Source of the DNA: Massilia horti | GTDB taxonomy: Bacteria > Pseudomonadota > Gammaproteobacteria > Burkholderiales > Burkholderiaceae_D | NCBI RefSeq assembly: GCF_004614195.1 | Contig: NZ_SPUM01000008.1 | Location: 1 to 64,000, forward strand | Direction: 5' to 3' | Length of the DNA: 64,000 nt | Part shown: one piece after another, positions 27,990 through 35,628 of the stretch | Layout: each line of letters starts with the position of its first letter | Position numbering within the stretch: the stretch's first letter is position 1 | The notes under the pieces: model-generated | The model's input: the letters and a program-made list of their open reading frames with translations, nothing else | The model's database searches: none | What the model was told of the DNA's origin: nothing | Program-made: the position numbers and the translations under genes

Positions 27990-28094
27990 GTAGGGTGCGC
28001 ACCTGTGCGCACGCGGTCCACCGCATACTGACTTGCGGCTGCCGCTTCCCTGCGCAACGTGCGCGAACCGCGTGCGCACAGGTGCGCACCCTAC
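27990..28094. repeat. Palindromic intergenic repeat (105 bp)
   Basis: The left arm is 27990-28016 (GTAGGGTGCGCACCTGTGCG...) and the right arm 28068-28094, with interior TACTGACTTGCGGCTGCCGC as in other copies. It lies between the tRNA array and the 3' end of the S9 peptidase gene. Confidence 0.85.
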
Positions 28095-28123
28095 ACCTCG
28101 GTAAGCCTTTCGAACGAAAGGAC

Positions 28124-30106
28124 CTAATGCTTGAGCAGGTAGCTGTTCAGGAACTGGATACCGCTGAAGAAGAGATAGTCCTGATTGCCCTTCTTGCCGA
28201 AGCCATGCCCTTCATCGTTGGCCATCATGTACCAGACCGGGATTTCGTTTTTCTTCACCGTTTCGACGATCTGGGCCGATTCCTGATACGGCACCCGCGG
28301 GTCGTTCTTGCCCTGGACGACAAACAGCGGCTTCCTGATCTTGGTTGCGTTGTTCAGTGGCGCAATCTTCTCGAGGAACTGCCGCATCTCGGGATCGCGT
28401 TCGTCACCATATTCCACGCGCCTCAGGTCGCGCCGGTAGCTTTCGGTGCGTTCGAGGAAAGTGACGAAATTGGAAATACCAACGATGTCGATTGCCGCAG
28501 CGATGCGGTCGGCATAGTTGGTCGACACCGCCAGCGACATGTAGCCGCCGTAGCTGCCACCCATCACGGCTACACGCGATGCATCCATGTCTGGCTGGGT
28601 TGCTATCCAGTCGAGCAGGGCGCCGATGTCGCGCACGGAGTCTTCGCGCAGGCGGCCATTGTCGAGCTTGAGAAAGCTCTTGCCATACCCGCTCGAGCCG
28701 CGCACGTTGGGGTAGATGACGGTGATCCCCATCTCGTCCGTATAGTAGTTATTGCGACCCTGGAAGCCCGGCTGGAACTGGCCCTCCGGTCCGCCATGGA
28801 TATTGATCAGTACTGGCCGCTTGCCGGGGAATCGCGCTGCCGGCGCGCGGTAGGCGAAGCCTGAGATCATGCGCCCGTCGAACGACTTCCAACGCACCAG
28901 GCTTGGCTCTACGAACTTGCCCATTTCGACCGCCATCGGCTCGTGTCTGGTCCAGCGCGTAACAGCCATGGTTTTGATGTCGATACTGTAGACGTCCGAC
29001 GGGCTGGTCGCTGATGACAGCGATAGCCCGAGGTGACGGCTGTCCCGATGCCACTCGATCCGGCCAATTGTGCCGACAGGCAGCTTTGGCAGCGGAACGA
29101 GCTTGTGATCGGATGTGCGCATCAGGCGCAACACGCTCGTGCCTTCCTCGTTCGCCACGAACGCGAGCATACGGCCATCGTGTGACAGGTCCAGCGCCTC
29201 GACGTCCCAGTTGATGTCCGGCGTGAGCGCCTTGGCCTGCAGCGTGGCCAGATCGATATACACCAGCCGCTTGAACTCGGCGCCGCGGTCGCTCACCGCA
29301 TAAATGCCTTTGCCATCGTGCGAGAACCTGGCATTGCCGTAGGCGACCGGCTCATCGCCGTTCTTTTCGGTTATACGGCGCGTTTTGCCGCTGGCAAGGT
29401 CCATCAGCCACAGGTAGCTTTCGTTGGCCGAGACGTGCTCGACGAATATGAGCTGCTTTTCATCTTCCGAAAACTCGAAACCGCCCCAGCCGCCGCCCGC
29501 CAGCTCAGCCAGCTTGCGCGCCGATCCGGGGTGAACGGGATCCACGATACTGACGGTAGAGGAGATCGCATCGTTCGATCCCTGACGATTGACCGGTACC
29601 GTTACATAGACAAGCTTGTCGCCTTTGGGCGACCAGCTGATGCCTTGCACGCGCTGGTCCGCAGGCGTGATCGGGACTGCTTCGCCACCGGCGAGGTCGC
29701 GGCGGTAAGTGCGGAACACCTCGTTGCCGCCGATGTCCTTGTTAAAGATGTAGAACTTGCCCTGGCCGGGGTTATAGCTGGCGCCGCGTACCGGTTCTGG
29801 ATAATCGGTAAGCAGTTCCATCTTGTCACCGGGCTTGGTCAACCTGAATAGCTGCGGTGTGTTGTTGTGGCGCCTGACCACGATCATCTCGAGCCGGGTC
29901 GGGTGCCAGGACGTGATCGATGTGGGTTTGAATTCGTTATATTTGGCCACCTGCGCTGCGAGGCCGGCGGGCACTTGCGGCACGTTTTCGAGCACGAGCG
30001 CGGGAGGGGGCGGGAAGGCTGCTTGATCGGCAGCCCCGGCCCCGGTCGAAACGAGTGCCGTGAACAAGACCAGCCCGAACGGGCGGGGGAGATGCAAAAA
30101 CCTCAT
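28124..30106 (-). CDS. S9-family serine peptidase (prolyl oligopeptidase-like)
   Basis: 660 residues, exported (signal peptide ending near STGAGA). An N-terminal beta-propeller of WD-like/TolB-like repeats (about 45-390; SWSPKGDKLVYVT, FSHDGKGIYAVSD, LSHDGRMLAFVAN) gates a C-terminal alpha/beta-hydrolase domain with GGSYGGYM (Ser518), KNDPRVP (acid) and EGHGF (His). Such enzymes cut short peptides, often as dipeptidyl or acylaminoacyl peptidases. The ATG at 30106 follows an AGGAGGAATCCC site; the much longer open frame upstream runs into tRNA sequence and is not coding. The gene lies between two identical tRNA-Ser genes. Confidence 0.95.
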   Translation of the reverse strand: MRFLHLPRPFGLVLFTALVSTGAGAADQAAFPPPPALVLENVPQVPAGLAAQVAKYNEFKPTSITSWHPTRLEMIVVRRHNNTPQLFRLTKPGDKMELLTDYPEPVRGASYNPGQGKFYIFNKDIGGNEVFRTYRRDLAGGEAVPITPADQRVQGISWSPKGDKLVYVTVPVNRQGSNDAISSTVSIVDPVHPGSARKLAELAGGGWGGFEFSEDEKQLIFVEHVSANESYLWLMDLASGKTRRITEKNGDEPVAYGNARFSHDGKGIYAVSDRGAEFKRLVYIDLATLQAKALTPDINWDVEALDLSHDGRMLAFVANEEGTSVLRLMRTSDHKLVPLPKLPVGTIGRIEWHRDSRHLGLSLSSATSPSDVYSIDIKTMAVTRWTRHEPMAVEMGKFVEPSLVRWKSFDGRMISGFAYRAPAARFPGKRPVLINIHGGPEGQFQPGFQGRNNYYTDEMGITVIYPNVRGSSGYGKSFLKLDNGRLREDSVRDIGALLDWIATQPDMDASRVAVMGGSYGGYMSLAVSTNYADRIAAAIDIVGISNFVTFLERTESYRRDLRRVEYGDERDPEMRQFLEKIAPLNNATKIRKPLFVVQGKNDPRVPYQESAQIVETVKKNEIPVWYMMANDEGHGFGKKGNQDYLFFSGIQFLNSYLLKH

Positions 30107-30178
30107 CTGGGATTCCTCCTGATGGTGGGCAGGCGATCTGGAAGAGGGGCTTGGCACGCAGTGCAGCCCGCTCTGGAA

Positions 30179-30197
30179 TTGTTTTTTTACAAAACAA
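30179..30197. promoter_or_regulatory. AT-rich inverted repeat upstream of the S9 peptidase gene
   Basis: TTGTTTT-tttac-AAAACAA is a perfect 7-bp inverted repeat 73-91 bp before the peptidase start, in its promoter region. It could be an operator or simply part of an AT-rich promoter. Confidence 0.35.
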
Positions 30198-30272
30198 CTC
30201 AACTTTACAATGTTAATTGCCAGGAGGGGAAATGATTTGGGGGCGGTAGGCAAGCAGGGGGGCAACCAGGAC

Positions 30273-30300
30273 TTGCCAGTTTTTATGCGCCTGCTATAAT
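30273..30300 (+). promoter_or_regulatory. Sigma-70 promoter of the second tRNA-Ser gene
   Basis: TTGCCA (30273-30278), 16-base spacer, TATAAT (30295-30300), 33 bp before the tRNA. It is stronger at -35 than the promoter of copy 1. Confidence 0.75.
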
Positions 30301-30333
30301 GCGGCCTCTCGCAAATGCGAACGACCGAATCCT

Positions 30334-30424
30334 GGAAAGGTGGCAGAGTGGTCGAATGCACCGGACTCGAAATCCGGCATACGGTAATACCGTATCGTGG
30401 GTTCGAATCCCACCCTTTCCGCCA
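30334..30424 (+). tRNA. tRNA-Ser (CGA anticodon), copy 2
   Basis: Identical base for base to the tRNA at 27523-27613, including the encoded CCA, with its own promoter and its own terminator (GGCTCCCG...). The 5' flank (CTATAATGC...CGACCGAATC) also resembles that of copy 1, so the whole unit was duplicated. Confidence 0.97.
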
Positions 30425-30430
30425 GTAAAT

Positions 30431-30460
30431 AAAAAAGGCTCCCGACGGGGGGCCTTTTTT
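30431..30460 (+). terminator. Rho-independent terminator of tRNA-Ser copy 2
   Basis: AAAAGGCTCCCGACGGGGGG followed by CCTTTTTT forms the same hairpin as after copy 1. It is followed by a truncated copy of the foldable element (to about 30518), where similarity to the first locus stops. Confidence 0.85.
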
Positions 30461-30679
30461 ATTTGCGGGCGGAAAGGAGCGGGCCAACAGTTGGCCCGCG
30501 TGTGGGATTCGAAGACGCCTTGATTCTTCAACGGCAAGCAGTGATGCGGCTCTTATGTGAACGGCCGAACACACCGGCCAGGCGGACTTGCGCATACTGC
30601 TGGGCTGGTAAGGCTTGTGCCGGCCGCGACGTCAGTCACTGCCGTGGTCGGTGACAAGCGAAACGGGAGAAAACCAACA

Positions 30680-30871
30680 ATGAGCAAACTCACCCATTCG
30701 CTGGACGCGCGCATGACGCGCGAACTGGAGCGCGAGCGGAACGAGCGCGAACTGAACGATGAAGTGCGCACGGGCTTGTCGACAGCCGACGAGTTCCGCA
30801 CAAAGGATGCACGCGAGCGCTACTGCGGGCAAACCCGGCAAGAAAAGCTCGGGCTAAAAAGAGGGACCTAA
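30680..30871 (+). CDS. Small charged protein of unknown function
   Basis: 63 residues, very rich in Arg and Glu (MTRELERERNERELNDEVRTGLS), probably one long helix. A GGGAGAAAACC site precedes the ATG at 30680. It ends 1 bp before the YpfJ-type protease gene, so the two are likely cotranscribed. No family was recognised. Confidence 0.55.
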   Translation: MSKLTHSLDARMTRELERERNERELNDEVRTGLSTADEFRTKDARERYCGQTRQEKLGLKRGT

Positions 30872-30872
30872 G

Positions 30873-31742
30873 ATGAGATGGGAAGGCGATCGCGAGAGCG
30901 ACAACATCGAGGACCGTCGCGGTGGCGGCGGCGGTGGCTTTGGTTTCGGCGGCGGTTCGATCGGCATCGGCACGATCATCATCGCGGTCATCGCCTCGTG
31001 GTTCTTCGGCGTTTCGCCCTCTACCATCCTCAATCTCCTGTCCGGGGACGGCGGCAATCCGGCCCAGGTTCAATCGACGCAATCCCACCCGCCGGCCAAC
31101 GATTCGGAGACCCGGTTCGTGCGCACCGTGCTCGCCTATACCGAGGATGTGTGGTCGCAGATATTCCAGGCCAATGGCGCGCGTTATGATCCGCCCACGC
31201 TGGTGCTGTTCACGCGGCGCACCCCCACTGCCTGTGGCCTGGGGCAGAGCGCCACCGGCCCGTTCTATTGCCCGGCGGACCAGAAGGTCTATATCGACCT
31301 GGCGTTCTTCAACCTGATGCAGCAGCGGTTCCATGTTACCGGGGAGTTCAGCCAGGCGTACGTGATTGCGCACGAGGTCGGCCATCATGTGCAGAATTTG
31401 CTCGGGATCTCGGACAAGGTCGACGCCGCGCGCCGCCACGCGTCCGAGGCGCAGGCCAACGCGCTGTCGGTGCGGCTCGAGCTGCAGGCCGACTGCTTTG
31501 CGGGCGTGTGGGCGAATCATGCGAACCAGATGCGCAACATCCTGGAGCAGGGCGACGTGGAAGCGGCCCTGAACGCGGCCAGCGCGATCGGCGACGATAC
31601 GCTACAGCAGCAGTCGCAGGGCGTGGTGGTGCCCGATTCCTTTACCCACGGCACGTCGGCTCAGCGCGTGCGCTGGTTTACCCGCGGCATTCAAAGCGGC
31701 CGGGTCGAGCAGTGCAATACCTTCGATGCGGGCCAGTTGTAA
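30873..31742 (+). CDS. Neutral zinc metallopeptidase, YpfJ family
   Basis: A 289-residue membrane-anchored protein: MRWEGDRESDNIEDRR, a Gly-rich run, one membrane helix (GTIIIAVIASWFFGV, about 35-55), then the peptidase-like domain with AYVIAHEVGHHVQNLLGI (HExxH) and the downstream LQADCFAGVWANH acid segment, typical of the family (KPF/YpfJ, zincin-like). A conserved Cys pair (TACGLGQ, GPFYCP) is present. Physiological substrate unknown. Confidence 0.92.
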   Translation: MRWEGDRESDNIEDRRGGGGGGFGFGGGSIGIGTIIIAVIASWFFGVSPSTILNLLSGDGGNPAQVQSTQSHPPANDSETRFVRTVLAYTEDVWSQIFQANGARYDPPTLVLFTRRTPTACGLGQSATGPFYCPADQKVYIDLAFFNLMQQRFHVTGEFSQAYVIAHEVGHHVQNLLGISDKVDAARRHASEAQANALSVRLELQADCFAGVWANHANQMRNILEQGDVEAALNAASAIGDDTLQQQSQGVVVPDSFTHGTSAQRVRWFTRGIQSGRVEQCNTFDAGQL

Positions 31743-31823
31743 CCCCTACGTTTCCGTGCGCGTATCGCATTCCCCGGCCCGTTGACTTAACGTCGGGGTT
31801 CCAACTCACGACGGGGAGGAGTT

Positions 31824-33008
31824 ATGTGGGCAATGAATTATCGGGGGCCCTATCGCGTGCGCGTCGACCAGAAACCTGACCCGGTGATCGAACACCCCGA
31901 GGACGCGATCGTCCGGGTCGTGTGCTCGTGCATCTGCGGGTCGGATCTGCACCTTTATCACGGACTGGTGCCCGACACGCGGGTCGGCCATACGTTTGGC
32001 CATGAGTTCATCGGGATTGTGGAAGAGGTCGGCTCGGCCGTGCAGACGCTCAGGCCCGGTGACCGGGTGTTGGTGCCGTTTAATCTCTTTTGCGGCAGCT
32101 GCTTCTTCTGCCAGCGTGAGCTTTACAGCAACTGTCACAATACCAATCCGGAGGCGACCGCGATCGGTGGCATCTACGGGTATTCGCACACCACAGGCGG
32201 CTACGACGGCGGCCAGGCCGAGTATGTGCGCGTGCCGATGGCCGATGTGGGCCCATACAAGATTCCTGACGACATACACGACGACGACGCGGTGCTGCTG
32301 ACCGACGCGCTGCCGACCGGCTACCAGGCGGCCGAAATGGGCGACATCCGGGAGGGCGACGTGGTCGTCGTGTTCGGGGCCGGCCCGGTGGGCATCTTTG
32401 CCGCCAAGTCGGCCTGGCTGATGGGGGCGGGGCGCGTGATCGTGGTCGATCACGTCGAATACCGGCTCGAGTTCGTCAAGCGCTACGCACAGTGCGAGGT
32501 GGTTAATTTCCGCGAGGTGCGGGATATGGCACTGCATATCAAGCAGATGACCGACTGGCTGGGCGCCGATGTCTGCATTGATGCGGTCGGCTGCGAGGCA
32601 TCGGGCAGCCTGGCCCAGACGATCACGGGACGCTGGATGATGTTGCAGGGGGGCGCAGCGACCGCGCTTTACTGGGCGATCAATTCGGCGCGCAAGGGGG
32701 GCAATGTGTCCATTGTCGGCGTATATGGCCCGACCTTCAATGCAGTGCCGATCGGTAACGCCTTGAATAAGGGCTTGACGCTCCGCATGAACCAGACCAG
32801 CGTCAAGCGCCACGTGCCGCACCTGATCGAGCACATCCGCGCGGGCAATATCGATCCGAAACAGATCATCACCCACCACGTTCCGTTGGAAGAGGTGTCG
32901 GAGGCCTACCACCTCTTTTCGAACAAGCTCGACAACTGCATCAAGACGGTCCTGATACCGCCGCGCGCCGGCGAGGCTCGGCACGCGGCGGGCGGCGTCT
33001 TGCATTAA
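31824..33008 (+). CDS. Zinc-dependent alcohol dehydrogenase (formaldehyde-dehydrogenase-like)
   Basis: A 394-residue medium-chain dehydrogenase. Catalytic zinc ligands lie in SCICGSDLHLYHG and GHTFGHEFIG; structural zinc Cys are in CGSCFFCQRELYSNC; the NAD(P) site is FGAGPVGIFAAKSA. The long C-terminal part with KQMTDWLGADVCIDAVGCEA places it near the FdhA-like, glutathione-independent branch rather than GSH-dependent class III. The substrate is unproven. GGGGAGGAG stands just before the ATG. The next gene starts 10 bp downstream. Confidence 0.92.
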   Translation: MWAMNYRGPYRVRVDQKPDPVIEHPEDAIVRVVCSCICGSDLHLYHGLVPDTRVGHTFGHEFIGIVEEVGSAVQTLRPGDRVLVPFNLFCGSCFFCQRELYSNCHNTNPEATAIGGIYGYSHTTGGYDGGQAEYVRVPMADVGPYKIPDDIHDDDAVLLTDALPTGYQAAEMGDIREGDVVVVFGAGPVGIFAAKSAWLMGAGRVIVVDHVEYRLEFVKRYAQCEVVNFREVRDMALHIKQMTDWLGADVCIDAVGCEASGSLAQTITGRWMMLQGGAATALYWAINSARKGGNVSIVGVYGPTFNAVPIGNALNKGLTLRMNQTSVKRHVPHLIEHIRAGNIDPKQIITHHVPLEEVSEAYHLFSNKLDNCIKTVLIPPRAGEARHAAGGVLH

Positions 33009-33018
33009 GGAGGCAGGG

Positions 33019-33609
33019 ATGGATTCCGACATCGTCCGCAGGGACATGGCCGAGCAGCGGGAGCACCCGCAGCACCACGGCCATGTCGATTACGAGCGCC
33101 AGCTCGATTACGATCTGGATCGGCACCGGCCGTCGCGCGAGCAGTTGGCGCATATCAAGGGCTGGGGCGCCGACCTGGACCGCAGGAATCGCCCGGCGGT
33201 TCCAATGGAACACGAGCCTCCTCGCTTTATCAATCCGCAGCCTGGCCAGCCGGTGCAGCAGGCGCAAACGGTCGAAGTGTTTGTCTCACCCGAGCGGCCC
33301 GGCATTACGCCGGTCTTCGGCACGGCCCAACCGCCGCGCGGATTGTCGGGCGCGATCCGGCGGGCGGCGTACAAGCGAACAGAAAACGACCTGCGCCACT
33401 GGCTGCTGTTACTTGTCGCTGACCGCGTCAACGTGGTCGAGGGCATCGGCCAGGATCTGATGGAGGGGCGCGTGCCCAATATTCTGGGCGAGATGGGAAT
33501 CCGCTCCGAGCTGCGCCATAATCCGGCCGGCCTGGCCAGGAAGGCGGCGATCGCCACCGCGGTGGCAGGGGGAATCTGGCTGCTGATAAACCGGGCCCGG
33601 CGCCGCTGA
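33019..33609 (+). CDS. Hypothetical protein with C-terminal membrane helix
   Basis: 196 residues: a His/Arg/Asp-rich N-terminal half (EQREHPQHHGHVDYERQLDY), a Pro/Gln linker, an amphipathic helix (RLAAYKRTENDLRHWLLL-like) and a short C-terminal membrane helix (ATAVAGGIWLLINRARRR). No family was recognised. It sits 10 bp after the dehydrogenase gene behind a good AGGAGGCAGGG site and is probably in the same transcript. Confidence 0.6.
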   Translation: MDSDIVRRDMAEQREHPQHHGHVDYERQLDYDLDRHRPSREQLAHIKGWGADLDRRNRPAVPMEHEPPRFINPQPGQPVQQAQTVEVFVSPERPGITPVFGTAQPPRGLSGAIRRAAYKRTENDLRHWLLLLVADRVNVVEGIGQDLMEGRVPNILGEMGIRSELRHNPAGLARKAAIATAVAGGIWLLINRARRR

Positions 33610-33700
33610 CCGGCACTTCACGCGTTGGCCACGCGGAACAGTCTGACCTTGTCGACAGCGCCGGCTGTTTGCGGGTTTATTGCGTTTAATCAAATGGTTT

Positions 33701-33719
33701 TATTGAACTTTGTTCAATA
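33701..33719. promoter_or_regulatory. Inverted repeat TATTGAAC-N3-GTTCAATA
   Basis: A perfect 8-bp inverted repeat with TTT spacer, 51 bp before the M4 protease start. Its size and position suit a repressor or activator operator for the protease gene. Confidence 0.5.
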
Positions 33720-33769
33720 TCGGGGAATGCTCGGCTTGCTTGCCGGGGATTCAACCGATGGGAGACCAA

Positions 33770-35530
33770 ATGAACACGCGCAAAACCCTACTTGCGGCGT
33801 CGCTCGGCGCCTTGCCCCTGATCGCGTGCGGCCCAGCCGCCGCCCAGATGATGAGCGCTCCGGTCGCTCAGACCGCCCAAGCCAAGGCGGCGGTGCTCGC
33901 GCAGTTGCAGGCGCGGCGCGCTGCCAACGGGCTGGGCGCCAGCCACGGTTACATGATCACGGTCCAGCATCCGGGCATGCAGGGCACCCAGGTGGTGCGC
34001 GCGGCGCACACCTACAAGGGCGTGCGGGTGTTCGGCTCGGAATCGGTGGTGGTGCTCGATAAAGCTGGCCACATCGTGTCGGAATCGGACTCGCATCGGC
34101 GCGATTTCCTTGGCAAAGGCGGGGCGAAGAATATGGGCGCCCCGGCCATCGACTTTTCCGTCAAACCGGCGATCTCGTCGAAGACTGCGATCGATGCTGC
34201 AATCGCGACGGTGGGTTCCAATTCGACCCACATCAGTCCACCCAATGCCGAACTGATCATTTACCCGTTGATGAGGAGCGAACGCCTGCCTTCGGCTGCC
34301 GGCAAGCCCGAAGCCGAGCTGAACGCGCTTGACCTGCAGGAGGTGGTCGACTCCTACGAACTGGCCTACCTGGTGCACACGCGTATGGTGAAGGGCGACC
34401 AGCCGGTGTATTTCGACACGGTGGTGAGCGCACGCGACGGCCACCTCATCGACCAGTGGAGCATGCTGCAGACCGTGGTCGGTGTCGGCAAGAGCCAGTA
34501 CAACGGCGACGTGCCGATCAACACGACCCTGGTCAATGGCCAGTACAAGATGATCGACGACACCCGCGGCACCGGCGGGACCTTTGGCGCCATGGCGATC
34601 ACGAATGCCAATCACGGCACCTCGGCAGGCAGTGTCTACGTCAACAGCACCAATGAATGGGGCGACGGCAAGCAGTACGTCAGCGGCGGTTCGACCACCG
34701 ATGCCAACGGCCAGACGGCCGCGGTCAATGCGATGTGGGGCCTGATGAATACCTACGACATGCTCAAGAACACGCTGGGCTGGCAGTCGCTGGACGGGCA
34801 CAACACGGCCACCTACATCGCCGCCCACGTGAACAACAACTACGACAACGCCTATTACAGCGATACCTGCCGCTGCATGTTCATTGGCGATGGCAGGTCG
34901 TTCTACAGCCTGGGCTCGATTGACGTGATCGGGCACGAGATGGGCCACGGCGTGACGGCGGCGACCTCGAACCTGACCTATTCCGGGGAATCGGGCGGCC
35001 TGAACGAATCGGCCTCCGATATCAACGGCGAGGTGGTCGAGGCTTACGCGCGCGCAGGGGGGCAGGGGGAAACCATACCCGCCACCGGCAACGACTGGGT
35101 GATGGGCAAAGAGATCAGCAAGACCGGCACGCCGCTGCGCTGGATGTACAAGCCGAGCAAGGACGGCACCAGTCCGGACGCCTGGAGCACCACGCTCAAA
35201 CGCCTCGACGTGCACTACAGCAGCGGACCGAACAACCGGATGTTCTACTTCCTGGCACAGGGTTCGAGCGCCGACGCGGCCAGCGACTATTACAGCAAAT
35301 TCCTGGTCAAGTCCCCCGCGGCGATGACCGGGATCGGCCTGGACAAGGCATACCGGATCTGGTTCAAGGCGAACACCACCAAATTTACGGCCAGTACCAA
35401 CTACGCCGACGCGCGCAACAAGATGATCGAAGCGGCGAAAGAGCTGTACGGCAAGCAAAGCAAGGAAGCGACGGCCGTGCAGCGCGCCTACGCGGCAATC
35501 AATGTCGGCGAGGATGTTGACGAGCTGTAG
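33770..35530 (+). CDS. M4-family metalloprotease (thermolysin/bacillolysin-like)
   Basis: A secreted zinc protease precursor of 586 residues. Signal peptide 1-26 (IACGPAAAQ), an FTP/PepSY-type propeptide (about 30-215) that inhibits and folds the enzyme, then the catalytic domain with HEMGH (His389, His393), GGLNESASDI with Glu413 as third zinc ligand, and the active-site His in RLDVHYSSGPNNRMFYFLA. A Cys pair (SDTCRCMF) is present. The start at 33770 follows GGGAGACCAA and precedes a normal signal peptide; the earlier in-frame ATGs do not. Confidence 0.96.
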   Translation: MNTRKTLLAASLGALPLIACGPAAAQMMSAPVAQTAQAKAAVLAQLQARRAANGLGASHGYMITVQHPGMQGTQVVRAAHTYKGVRVFGSESVVVLDKAGHIVSESDSHRRDFLGKGGAKNMGAPAIDFSVKPAISSKTAIDAAIATVGSNSTHISPPNAELIIYPLMRSERLPSAAGKPEAELNALDLQEVVDSYELAYLVHTRMVKGDQPVYFDTVVSARDGHLIDQWSMLQTVVGVGKSQYNGDVPINTTLVNGQYKMIDDTRGTGGTFGAMAITNANHGTSAGSVYVNSTNEWGDGKQYVSGGSTTDANGQTAAVNAMWGLMNTYDMLKNTLGWQSLDGHNTATYIAAHVNNNYDNAYYSDTCRCMFIGDGRSFYSLGSIDVIGHEMGHGVTAATSNLTYSGESGGLNESASDINGEVVEAYARAGGQGETIPATGNDWVMGKEISKTGTPLRWMYKPSKDGTSPDAWSTTLKRLDVHYSSGPNNRMFYFLAQGSSADAASDYYSKFLVKSPAAMTGIGLDKAYRIWFKANTTKFTASTNYADARNKMIEAAKELYGKQSKEATAVQRAYAAINVGEDVDEL

Positions 35531-35562
35531 CCGAGCTTGCGGCCAATCCGCCCCGCGCGGAC

Positions 35563-35582
35563 CGGGTCCGGCATCGGACCCG
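35563..35582. terminator. Hairpin between convergent protease and tyrosinase genes
   Basis: CGGGTCCG-gcat-CGGACCCG, a perfect 8-bp stem between the two stop codons. No T run follows on either strand, so it is only a candidate bidirectional terminator. Confidence 0.5.
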
Positions 35583-35628
35583 TTGCCCATGGCGGCGGCC
35601 GCGTGCCCGCCGCCACACCCATGCTTGG

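Noticed and set aside
28124-30595. An 823-codon form of the S9 peptidase
   Set aside because: The extra N-terminal codons run through the second tRNA-Ser gene; the ATG at 30106 has a strong ribosome-binding site and begins a signal peptide.
33788-35590. A 600-codon minus-strand open frame across the M4 protease gene
   Set aside because: The plus-strand frame has signal peptide, HExxH and the third zinc ligand; the antisense product has no features.
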